Origin: JBOGGX01 sp050744245
GTDB taxonomy: Bacteria; Actinomycetota; Acidimicrobiia; Acidimicrobiales; JBOGGX01
Length of the DNA: 13,384 nucleotides
Direction: 5' to 3'
NCBI GenBank assembly: GCA_050744245.1
Contig: JBOGGX010000117.1
Coordinates: 1-13,384 of the forward strand
Shown: positions 8,068 to 13,384 of the stretch, one piece after another
Layout of the letters: each line of letters opens with the position of its first letter
Position numbering within the stretch: position 1 is the stretch's first letter
Translations under genes and position numbers: made by a program
The notes under the pieces: model-generated
The model's database searches: none
What the model was told of the DNA's origin: nothing
The model's input: only the letters and a program-made list of their open reading frames with translations

Positions 8068-8079
8068 AGGGGGAAGCCC

Positions 8080-9009
8080 ATGGCGAGCGCTCGGAGCGTC
8101 GGTCAAGAGGTCGATCGGATCGGTGGCGGCCAGTTCGGTCTGGTCACCGGGTTCCAACTTGTTCCCATTGTCGGGCCGGTCGGGATCAAGCGCTGGCTGG
8201 CGTCCGGTCTCATCATCGCAGTCCATCGTGGCGTGTACCGCCTCCGAGGCGTCCCGGTGACCGACGAGCAGCGGCTGTTGGCGGCGGTGCTCGCCGCCGG
8301 CGTGCCCGCCTTGGCGTCGCATCGATCGGCGGCATGGCTGTGGAGCATCCTGCCGACCCACGCGTTTCCCATCGAACCCGAGATCACCGTCCCGGCCCCT
8401 CGACGGCCACGACTGCGAGCCGTGATCGTGCACCGGTCGCTTGATCTCTACTCCGAGCGCCCGTCGATCCGGCAATCGATCCCGGTCACCAATCCGCTCG
8501 TGACGATGGTGCACCTCGGCGCGGTCGTCGGCCAGGAGACCCTCGAGGACGCGCTCGACCTCGGACTGGAGAAACGGCTGTTCACGGTGGCCGGCGTCCA
8601 GGCCGTACATGCGCGCTATGGCCGGCCCGGGCGCAACGGTGCAGGAGCGCTGTGGCGCATGCTCGATGACCGGGCACTCGGAGCTCAACGAGCAGAGGGG
8701 CTCCTCGAGCCCCGAATGGCGCGTCTGCTGCGGGCCTACAAGTTGCCCGCCGCGGCGTTTCAGCATGAGGTCTCGATCGGCGGCCGCCGATATCGCATCG
8801 ATTTCGCCTACCCCGATCGTCGCATCGCCATCGAGGTCGACGGGTATGGCTCGCACGGCAGTCGACGACAGCGCCAGCGCGACCTCGACCGTCAGAACGA
8901 TCTTGTCGCCGCCGGCTGGACCGTGCTCCGCTTCACCTGGGCCGACATCCTCCGCCGACCGGAAGCCGTGGCTCACCGCATCGAGCGAGTGCTCCGCCAG
9001 CCGAAGTAG
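8080..9009 (+). CDS. AbiEi-like/DUF559 PD-(D/E)XK nuclease-fold protein
   Basis: The 309-residue protein has the two-part layout common in Actinobacteria. The N-terminal half resembles the AbiEi antitoxin-type winged-helix domain (LIIAVHRGVYRLRGVP at about 44-59, then ALASHRSAAWLW at 77-88). The C-terminal half resembles DUF559, a Vsr-like member of the PD-(D/E)XK nuclease superfamily. Likely active-site residues are Glu210, Asp241 in YRIDFAYPD, and Glu252/Asp254 in IAIEVDG, followed by an Arg-rich RRQRQRDLDRQNDL and a final AAGWTVLRFTWADI. The start at 8080 has a strong AGGGGGAA site 5 bases upstream. No toxin partner is adjacent, so a toxin-antitoxin role is not supported. Whether it cuts DNA is unknown. 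The gene stands alone between two inverted-repeat arms, which suggests a mobile or self-regulated unit. Clear membrane segments or signal peptide are absent. Confidence 0.85.
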   Translation: MASARSVGQEVDRIGGGQFGLVTGFQLVPIVGPVGIKRWLASGLIIAVHRGVYRLRGVPVTDEQRLLAAVLAAGVPALASHRSAAWLWSILPTHAFPIEPEITVPAPRRPRLRAVIVHRSLDLYSERPSIRQSIPVTNPLVTMVHLGAVVGQETLEDALDLGLEKRLFTVAGVQAVHARYGRPGRNGAGALWRMLDDRALGAQRAEGLLEPRMARLLRAYKLPAAAFQHEVSIGGRRYRIDFAYPDRRIAIEVDGYGSHGSRRQRQRDLDRQNDLVAAGWTVLRFTWADILRRPEAVAHRIERVLRQPK

Positions 9010-9032
9010 TCCCCCCAACTGCCCAGCGGCAG

Positions 9033-9083
9033 CGTTTGCGCGCGCTCAGGTCCGTATGGCGACCCCCACCGTCCTTAAAGGTC
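9033..9083 (-). repeat. Right arm of the 51-bp inverted repeat flanking the DUF559 gene
   Basis: This is the mirror copy of 8017-8067, starting 23 bases after the stop codon of the nuclease-fold gene. Read on the minus strand it has the same conserved blocks in the same order and spacing: GACCTTTAAGG, a diverged 20-base middle, and GACCTGAGCGCGCGC. I looked for short direct repeats just outside the arms that would mark a target-site duplication and found none. In an mRNA covering the gene the two arms could pair into a long helix joining the 5' and 3' untranslated regions. Confidence 0.85.
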
Positions 9084-9089
9084 CGAACT

Positions 9090-9109
9090 GGGGGTGGGGG
9101 GGTGGGGGG
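9090..9109 (+). repeat. G-tract G5-T-G7-T-G6, potential G-quadruplex
   Basis: Eighteen of twenty bases are G on the plus strand, interrupted only by T at 9095 and 9103. The G7 run can be divided, so four runs of three or more G with short loops are available for an intramolecular quadruplex. It sits between the inverted-repeat arm and the promoter of the cobalamin operon, 6 bases upstream of the -35 box. The role is unknown. It may be chance in high-GC DNA or an error-prone homopolymer. Confidence 0.6.
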
Positions 9110-9115
9110 ATGGCG

Positions 9116-9145
9116 TTGACAGTCGTGGCGCGGGGCGAGCAGTAT
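9116..9145 (+). promoter_or_regulatory. Probable promoter of the cobalamin operon
   Basis: A consensus TTGACA (-35) at 9116-9121 is followed after 18 bases by CAGTAT (-10) at 9140-9145. The predicted start near 9152 is about ten bases before the first strand of the riboswitch P1 helix at 9163, the right place for transcription of a full aptamer. The -10 lacks the first consensus T, so this is a good but not certain call. Confidence 0.55.
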
Positions 9146-9162
9146 CCGGGCGACAACACAAG

Positions 9163-9338
9163 CCCGAGGTGGCGGTCGTCGGAAGGCATTCCGGGGGTCG
9201 CCGAAGAGGGAAGCCGGTGCGAGTCCGGCACGGTCGCGCCACTGTGACCGGGGAGTGAGCTCGAGGAATGCCACTGGGGAGATGCCCTGGGAAGGCTCGG
9301 GCGAGCGCTGATCCGGGAGTCAGGAGACCTGCCTCGGG
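9163..9338 (+). promoter_or_regulatory. Cobalamin (B12) riboswitch
   Basis: The hallmark B12 box spans 9206-9246: GAGGGAA, GGTGCGAGTCC, then CGCCACTGTGA, matching the conserved aptamer core. The conserved 3' element AGTCAGGAGACCTGCC is at 9318-9333. CCCGAGG (9163-9169) pairs exactly with CCTCGGG (9332-9338) and supplies the closing P1 helix, which sets the limits. The segment CCACTGGGGA near 9271-9280 is also typical. The element precedes corrinoid uptake and salvage genes and should lower their expression when adenosylcobalamin is bound. About 130 bases separate it from the btuF start. Confidence 0.93.
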
Positions 9339-9347
9339 AAGGGAACC

Positions 9348-9365
9348 GTGCCTCGCGGAAGGCAC
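9348..9365 (+). other. Hairpin just after the riboswitch, possible expression platform
   Basis: GTGCCT (9348-9353) pairs with AGGCAC (9360-9365) over a 6-base loop, ten bases past the P1 helix. There is no T-tract after it, so it is not a clear intrinsic terminator. It could be part of a Rho-dependent or translational switch. Confidence 0.4.
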
Positions 9366-9435
9366 CGGGCCCGAACCCAACCTCGTGCCCGACGGAGCCG
9401 CAGGGCTTCGCCACCTTCCGGGAGGCCGACACACG

Positions 9436-9455
9436 CGGTCGCGCGTGATCGACCG
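9436..9455 (+). promoter_or_regulatory. Hairpin abutting the btuF ribosome-binding site
   Basis: CGGTCG (9436-9441) pairs with CGACCG (9450-9455) over an 8-base loop. It ends at the base before the Shine-Dalgarno sequence AAAGGG (9456-9461), which is 7 bases from the btuF ATG. A helix in this place can alter ribosome access, so it may belong to the riboswitch output, but the link to the aptamer is not visible by eye. Confidence 0.4.
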
Positions 9456-9468
9456 AAAGGGTGACGAC

Positions 9469-10428
9469 ATGAGGCACCGATGGCTCAGAACCGGGCTGGC
9501 GATGGCCGCCCTCGCACTGGCCGTGGCCGGCTGCGGCGACGACGACGACGACCCCGCCGACCCGGCCGCCGGCGACGCCGACGACGACTCGGCCTTCCCC
9601 GTGACGATCGAGGCGGCCAACGGTCTCGTCACCGTCGACGCCCAACCGGCGGCCATCGTGTCGATGTCGGCCACCGCCACCGAGATGCTGTTCGCCATCG
9701 GCGCGGGCGACCAGGTGGTGGCGGTCGACAGCACGTCCGACTACCCCACCGACGTCCCGACCACCGACCTGTCGGCCTTCGAGCCCAACGTCGAAGCCAT
9801 CGCCGGCTACGAACCCGACCTCGTCGTGGCGTCGGACGACATCAACGACCTGGTCGCCGGGCTCGAGGCGCTCGACATCCCCGTGCTCCTGGCCCCGGTG
9901 GCGGCGGTCATCGACGACACCTACACCCAGATCGAGCAGCTGGGGGCGGCCACCGGCCATGTCGGTGAGGCGGCCGAGCTCGTGGGCCAGATGCAGACCG
10001 AGCTGGACGAGATCGTCGCCGACCTTCCCGAGCTGACCGAGCCCCTCACCTACTATCACGAGCTCGACGACACCTTCTTCTCGGTCACCTCGGCCACGTT
10101 CATCGGCCAGATCTACGACCTGGCCGGCCTGCGCAACATCGCCGACGAGGCCGAGGGCGGGGTCGATGCCCTGTACCCGCAGCTGTCGGCCGAGTTCATC
10201 ATCGCCGCCGACCCCGACATGATCTTCCTGGCCGACGCCGAGTGCTGCGGCATCACCGCCGACGCGCTGGCCCAGCGGCCGGGCTGGGCCGACCTCACCG
10301 CCCTCCAGAACGGCGGCGGGGGCGTGGTTGAGCTGGATGAGGACATCTCCTCCCGATGGGGACCCCGCATCGTCGACTTCCTCCAGACGATCAGCGACAC
10401 GGTCAACCAGGTGAGCGTCGCCGGCTAG
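9469..10428 (+). CDS. btuF: Corrinoid ABC transporter substrate-binding lipoprotein (BtuF-like)
   Basis: This protein captures cobalamin or related corrinoids outside the membrane and delivers them to BtuC2D2. The 319-residue product starts with a short signal peptide and lipobox VAGC at 19-22, so Cys22 should be lipidated after cleavage. An acidic, flexible linker follows (GDDDDDPADPAAGDADDDS at about 23-41), then two lobes of the BtuF/TroA type of binding protein with PAAIVSMSATATEMLFAIGA at about 60-79, YEPDLVVAS at 114-122 and RWGPRIVDFL at about 296-305. The frame is open much further upstream, but the ATG at 9469 is correct because it gives the signal peptide, has AAAGGG 7 bases ahead, and lies downstream of the riboswitch. 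It is the first gene of the operon. Assignment to corrinoid rather than iron-siderophore transport rests mainly on the riboswitch and the cob genes. Confidence 0.9.
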   Translation: MRHRWLRTGLAMAALALAVAGCGDDDDDPADPAAGDADDDSAFPVTIEAANGLVTVDAQPAAIVSMSATATEMLFAIGAGDQVVAVDSTSDYPTDVPTTDLSAFEPNVEAIAGYEPDLVVASDDINDLVAGLEALDIPVLLAPVAAVIDDTYTQIEQLGAATGHVGEAAELVGQMQTELDEIVADLPELTEPLTYYHELDDTFFSVTSATFIGQIYDLAGLRNIADEAEGGVDALYPQLSAEFIIAADPDMIFLADAECCGITADALAQRPGWADLTALQNGGGGVVELDEDISSRWGPRIVDFLQTISDTVNQVSVAG

Positions 10429-10445
10429 GCCGGACGGACCGGCGA
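10419..10445 (+). other. Intercistronic hairpin between btuF and btuC
   Basis: TCGCCGG (10418-10424) can pair with CCGGCGA (10439-10445), with a 14-base loop holding the btuF stop codon. It includes the A of the btuC ATG. Such a structure could protect the btuF message or damp btuC translation, giving more binding protein than permease. The stability has not been computed, and a competing CCGG pairing exists inside the loop. Confidence 0.35.
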
Positions 10446-11569
10446 TGGCAGTCGGCGCCCTCGACCCGACCCGGGCCAGCACCCCGGCCAGCACCCGGGC
10501 CGGCCCCCCGGCCCCGGCCGATTCCGCAGGGCTGGACCGGGCCCGACGGCTGACCGCGGGTCCGCTCGCCATCGCCACCGGCACCCTCCTCGGCGCGGCG
10601 CTGGCCGGGATCCTGGCCGGCGCCATCTCGCTGCCCCCGCTCGGCATCGTGGAGGAGCTGCTCGACCGGTTGCCGTTCGTGTCGATCGACTCGGGCCTGA
10701 CCGAGCGCCAGGCGACCATCCTCTGGGAGCTGCGGCTCCCCCGCGTTGTCCTCGGCGGCCTCGTCGGCGCCACGTTGGCCATGTCCGGCGCCGCCTACCA
10801 GGGCGTGTTCCGCAACCCGTTGGCCGACCCCTACCTGCTGGGCGTGGCCGCCGGGGCGGGCCTGGGCGCGACCCTCGCCCTGGCCTACCTCCCCGGCGCC
10901 ACCGACTGGCCGGTCGACCCGCTGCCCATGGCCGCCTTCGTCGGCGGGCTGGTCGGCGTGGTCCTCACCTACGCCCTCGGGCGGTCGGGATCGCAGATCC
11001 GCAGCACGGCCACGCTGATCCTTGCCGGCGTGGCCGTGGCCGCGTTCCTCACCGCCATCCAGACCTTCGTGCAGCAGCGCCACTCCGACACCCTGCGCGA
11101 GGTGTACGCCTGGATCCTGGGAACGCTCGGCACGGTGGGCTGGCGGGAGGTGGCGCTCATCCTCGGGTACGTGGTGGTGGGCGGGATCGTCCTCCTCCTC
11201 CACCGCCGCCTGCTCGACGTCATGGCGCTCGGCGACGAGGAGGCCGACAGCCTCGGCATCCGGGCCGGCCGGGTGCGGATCGTCGTCGTGGTGGCCGCCA
11301 CCCTGGCCACGGCCGGAGCGGTGGCGGTGAGCGGGCTGATCGGCTTCGTCGGCATCATCGTCCCCCACACCGTCCGGCTGGTCTTCGGCACCAGCTACCG
11401 GCTGGTGCTGCCGTTGTCGGTGTTGTTCGGGGCCGCGTTCCTCATCCTGGCCGACCTGCTGGCCAGGACCCTGGCCGCACCGGCCGAGGTGCCCATCGGG
11501 GTGGTGACGGCCTTCGTCGGGGCCCCGTTCTTCCTCCTGGTGCTGCGCCGGGCCAGGAGGGTGTCGTGA
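10445..11569 (+). CDS. btuC: Corrinoid ABC transporter permease (BtuC/FecCD family)
   Basis: This is the membrane subunit of the corrinoid importer; a homodimer would form the channel. The 374-residue product contains about nine to ten hydrophobic spans from residue 39 to 368. Family landmarks are RLPRVVLGGLVGATLAMSGA at about 97-116, NPLADPYLLGVAAGAGLG at 124-141, the coupling segment ALGDEEADSLGI at 261-272 that contacts the ATPase, GFVGIIVPHTVR at 300-311, and the terminal PFFLLVLRR at 361-369. The N terminus has an unusual Ala/Pro/Thr-rich extension of about 35 residues before the first span. If a later start is used it would vanish, but no better ribosome site is obvious. It begins 16 bases after btuF, and its stop overlaps the btuD start. 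Confidence 0.92.
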   Translation: MAVGALDPTRASTPASTRAGPPAPADSAGLDRARRLTAGPLAIATGTLLGAALAGILAGAISLPPLGIVEELLDRLPFVSIDSGLTERQATILWELRLPRVVLGGLVGATLAMSGAAYQGVFRNPLADPYLLGVAAGAGLGATLALAYLPGATDWPVDPLPMAAFVGGLVGVVLTYALGRSGSQIRSTATLILAGVAVAAFLTAIQTFVQQRHSDTLREVYAWILGTLGTVGWREVALILGYVVVGGIVLLLHRRLLDVMALGDEEADSLGIRAGRVRIVVVVAATLATAGAVAVSGLIGFVGIIVPHTVRLVFGTSYRLVLPLSVLFGAAFLILADLLARTLAAPAEVPIGVVTAFVGAPFFLLVLRRARRVS

Positions 11570-12354
11570 GGCTGACCATCGACCGGGTCTCGGTGGCCTA
11601 CAACGGCACCCGGGTGGTGCACGACGTCAGCCTCGCCCTGGCCCCGGGCTCGTGGATCGCCCTGATCGGACCGAACGGGGCGGGCAAGAGCACGCTCCTC
11701 AAGGCGGTCGCCAGCCTGCTCCCCTACGAGGGCAGGATCGCGTTCGACGACGACGCCGTCGCCTCGCTCAGCCGCCGCCGGGTGTCGCAGCTCGCGGCCT
11801 ACGTGCCCCAGCGGCCGGTGCTGCCGGACGGGATGACTGTGGCGGAGTACGCCCTGCTCGGCCGCACGCCGTACATCAGCTACCTCGGTACCGAGAGCCG
11901 CCACGACCGCGGCGTGGTCGCCGGGCTCCTCGATCGGTTGGACCTGATGACGCTCGCCGATCGTCCGCTCGACTCGCTGTCCGGCGGTGAGGTGCAACGG
12001 GCCGTGCTCACCCGCGCCCTGGCCCAGGATGCGCCCGTGCTCCTGCTCGACGAGCCCACCGCCGCCCTCGACGTCGGCCATCAGCAGCAGGTGCTCGAGC
12101 TGATCGACGAGCTCCGCGCCGAGCGCGAACTCACCGTCGTCACCGCCCTCCACGACCTGACCCTGGCCGGCCAGTTCGCCGACCGGCTGGTGATGCTGGC
12201 CGGCGGCGGCGTGGTCGGCGAGGGCGCCGCGGCCGAGGTCCTCACGACGGCCAACATCCATGAGCACTACGGCGCGTCGGTCAGGGTGGAACGGCAGGCG
12301 GACGGCAGCGTGCTCGTGATCCCCATACGCAGCCGGGCAGCGGCCACCACATGA
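11566..12354 (+). CDS. btuD: Corrinoid ABC transporter ATP-binding protein (BtuD-like)
   Basis: This is the cytoplasmic ATPase that powers import through BtuC. The 262-residue protein shows every ABC motif: Walker A GPNGAGKST at 35-43, Q-loop Gln82, signature LSGGE at 138-142, Walker B VLLLDE at 158-163, D-loop AALD at 166-169, and H-loop His196 in TALHDLTLAG. The layout matches the FepC/BtuD group, with a short C-terminal tail. The GTG start at 11566 overlaps the btuC stop (GTGA) and has an excellent AGGAGG at 11555-11560, five bases away. Its own stop overlaps the cobU start as ATGA, so translation is coupled along the operon. Confidence 0.94.
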   Translation: MRLTIDRVSVAYNGTRVVHDVSLALAPGSWIALIGPNGAGKSTLLKAVASLLPYEGRIAFDDDAVASLSRRRVSQLAAYVPQRPVLPDGMTVAEYALLGRTPYISYLGTESRHDRGVVAGLLDRLDLMTLADRPLDSLSGGEVQRAVLTRALAQDAPVLLLDEPTAALDVGHQQQVLELIDELRAERELTVVTALHDLTLAGQFADRLVMLAGGGVVGEGAAAEVLTTANIHEHYGASVRVERQADGSVLVIPIRSRAAATT

Positions 12355-12884
12355 GGGCGCCCGGGCTGACGTTTCTCGTCGGCGGGGCCCGCAGCGGAAA
12401 GTCGCGACTGGCCCTCCGGCTGGCGATCGCGAGCGGCCGGCCGGTGGCCGTCATCGCCACCGGCGCGCCAGGCGACGACGAGATGGCCGAACGCATCCGC
12501 CGCCACCGCGCCGAACGCCCGCCGTCGTGGACCACGATCGAGGAGCCGCGCGACCTCGAGGCCGCGCTGGCGAAGGTGGGCGCCGACACGACGGTCATCG
12601 TCGACTGCCTCACCCTGTGGGTGGCCAACCTGCTCGGGCAGGACCTGACCGACGACGAGATCGAGACCAGGGCGAGCGCGGCCGCCGGGTTGGCCGCCGG
12701 CCACGCCGGAGGGGCGGTGGTGGTGAGCAACGAGGTCGGGATGGGCGTGGTCCCGGCCAACGCCCTGGCCCGGCGCTACGCCGACCTGCTGGGCCGGGTC
12801 AACGCCACCTGGGCCGGCACCGCCGACCGGGCCTTTCTCGTGGTGGCGGGCCGCGCCCTCCGGCTGGACGCCATCGATGGATGA
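12351..12884 (+). CDS. cobU: Adenosylcobinamide kinase / adenosylcobinamide-phosphate guanylyltransferase
   Basis: CobU (CobP) phosphorylates adenosylcobinamide and then attaches GMP to give adenosylcobinamide-GDP, activating an imported or internal corrinoid for addition of the lower ligand. The 177-residue product is the usual length. Visible: Walker A GGARSGKS at 11-18, ATGAPGDDEM at about 36-45, and RIRRHRAERPPSW at about 48-60 containing His52, equivalent to the guanylylated histidine of the family. DCLTLWVANLL at 85-95 and VSNEVGMGVVPANALARRY at 125-143 are also family motifs. The ATG at 12351 overlaps the btuD stop by four bases, and the end overlaps cobT by eight. Placement behind a corrinoid importer points to salvage of cobinamides. 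Confidence 0.95.
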   Translation: MRAPGLTFLVGGARSGKSRLALRLAIASGRPVAVIATGAPGDDEMAERIRRHRAERPPSWTTIEEPRDLEAALAKVGADTTVIVDCLTLWVANLLGQDLTDDEIETRASAAAGLAAGHAGGAVVVSNEVGMGVVPANALARRYADLLGRVNATWAGTADRAFLVVAGRALRLDAIDG

Positions 12885-13384
12885 GCTCCCGGCCGTCCTC
12901 GCCGACCTGGCCGACCTGCCCGGACCGGACGAGGATGCGATCGCCGCGATCCGCCGCCGGGCGTCCGAGGTGCTGCGTCCGACCGGGGCCCTGGCCCGGC
13001 TGGACGAGGCCGCGGCCTGGCTCGCCGGCTGGCAGCGGACGGCCCGCCCGCACGCCGAGCGACCTGCGGCGGTGATCTTCGTCGCCGACCACGGCGTCGC
13101 CCGCGAGGGGGTCAGCGCCTACCCGGCCGACATCACGCTCGAGATGCTCGACGCGCTGCGGCGGGGGGTCGCCACGGCGGACGTCATGGCCGCCGCCATC
13201 GGGGCGCGGCTCGACGTCGTCGACGTCGGCGCCGGCCGGCCGGCCGGCAACATCCGGAACGAGCCGGCGCTGACGCAGGACCGGTTCGCCGAGTGCGTCG
13301 CCGCCGGCCGCCGGGCGGTGGCCGCGGCGACGGGGACCGGGGCCGACCTTCTCGTCCTGGGCGAGATGGGGATCGGCAACACCA
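12877..13384 (+). CDS. cobT: Nicotinate-nucleotide-dimethylbenzimidazole phosphoribosyltransferase (partial, 5' half)
   Basis: CobT makes alpha-ribazole phosphate, the lower-ligand nucleotide, from a benzimidazole base and nicotinate mononucleotide. The window holds 169 codons of a protein usually near 350 residues, and the frame is still open at the edge. Recognisable segments are LRPTGALARLDEAAAWLAGW at about 33-52 (the family reads LRPxGSLGRLE), FVADHGVAREGVSAYP at 68-83, VVDVGAG at 114-120, and GEMGIGNT at 162-169, where the window stops. The catalytic glutamate lies in the missing C-terminal half. The ATG at 12877 precedes the cobU stop by a few bases (ATGGATGA). A second ATG at 12881 is in a different frame. 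It belongs to the same operon, and a cobalamin synthase gene (cobS) may well follow. Confidence 0.93.
   Translation, partial: MDELPAVLADLADLPGPDEDAIAAIRRRASEVLRPTGALARLDEAAAWLAGWQRTARPHAERPAAVIFVADHGVAREGVSAYPADITLEMLDALRRGVATADVMAAAIGARLDVVDVGAGRPAGNIRNEPALTQDRFAECVAAGRRAVAAATGTGADLLVLGEMGIGNT

Noticed and set aside
7919..8079. CIRCE element (HrcA operator) near clpB
   Set aside because: The TTAGCACTC-N9-GAGTGCTAA pattern is not present. The dyad here has N7 spacing and suits HAIR.
8015..8260. Short plus-strand peptide starting TFKGAEGSHADLSARER, echoed by TFKDGGGRHTDLSARKR in the other arm
   Set aside because: The two peptides are similar only because the DNA arms are inverted copies. The differences between arms are not biased to third codon positions, so coding selection is not supported.
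8080..9009. Type IV toxin-antitoxin (AbiE) pair
   Set aside because: The N-terminal half resembles AbiEi, but no AbiEii nucleotidyltransferase toxin gene lies on either side. Only a single gene is present.
7963..9018. 351-codon minus-strand frame opposite the DUF559 gene
   Set aside because: It runs through both the conserved nuclease motifs and one repeat arm, lacks a ribosome site, and has no recognisable domain.
8005..9094. Target-site duplication proving transposition
   Set aside because: I compared the bases just outside both arms (with and without the CCCCCA extension) and found no convincing direct repeat, so mobility is left as a hypothesis.
9268..9468. 67-codon N-terminal extension of BtuF
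   Set aside because: It would place coding sequence inside the riboswitch and bury the signal peptide and lipobox. The ATG at 9469 has a ribosome site.
10403..11368. 321-codon minus-strand frame opposite btuC
   Set aside because: It has His/Gln/Gly/Arg-rich shadow composition opposite a membrane protein gene with all family motifs.

Overview
The window is high-GC DNA, almost certainly from an actinomycete-type bacterium and most plausibly from the Acidimicrobiia or a close relative. The reasons are strong G/C third positions, frequent GTG starts, a LAxTG-type (class E) sortase signal, an HspR/HAIR-like operator in front of clpB, and a DUF559/AbiEi-type protein of a kind common in Actinobacteria. 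The lineage is inferred from style, not from a database match. The density of recognisable core genes is high and there are no tRNA, rRNA or CRISPR loci.

Left block (1-4469, minus strand): a tightly coupled purine cluster transcribed purA > purD > purE > purB. Each junction overlaps or nearly touches: a 2-nt gap, then TAGTG, then GTGA. PurD and PurE act in de novo IMP synthesis. PurA and PurB convert IMP to AMP, and PurB also acts earlier on SAICAR. A large stem-loop at 1-38 lies just past purB and probably terminates the cluster.

Middle block (4470-7970): a short cell-wall protein gene or gene remnant on the minus strand has a C-terminal LARTG-membrane-Arg5 sorting signal. Its 5' part is broken across reading frames, although a repeated Ig-like unit is still visible. 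It is flanked by CGAAGCCGGC-containing GC hairpins. Next comes clpB (minus strand), a full-length disaggregase. Its promoter looks leaderless (TAGACT six bases before ATG), and its -35 region is overlapped by CTTGACA-N7-TGTCAAC, a dyad with the geometry of the HspR operator HAIR. An 18-bp perfect palindrome lies between clpB and the broken gene.

Right-middle block (8005-9094): a single plus-strand gene for an AbiEi-like/DUF559 PD-(D/E)XK nuclease-fold protein sits between two 51-bp imperfect inverted repeats, 41 of 51 positions identical by hand alignment. The layout (terminal repeat, one ORF, terminal repeat, about 1.07 kb) resembles an insertion sequence but with a nuclease-fold protein in place of a recognised transposase. 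This is the most unusual structure in the window.

Right block (9116-13384, plus strand): a cobalamin uptake and salvage operon. A TTGACA/CAGTAT promoter leads into a cobalamin riboswitch (B12 box, terminal AGTCAGGAGACCTGCC, closing P1 helix). It is followed by btuF (lipoprotein binding protein), btuC (permease), btuD (ATPase), cobU (cobinamide kinase/guanylyltransferase) and the 5' half of cobT, which runs off the window. The operon would import corrinoids and begin rebuilding the lower ligand, and it should be switched off when adenosylcobalamin is abundant.
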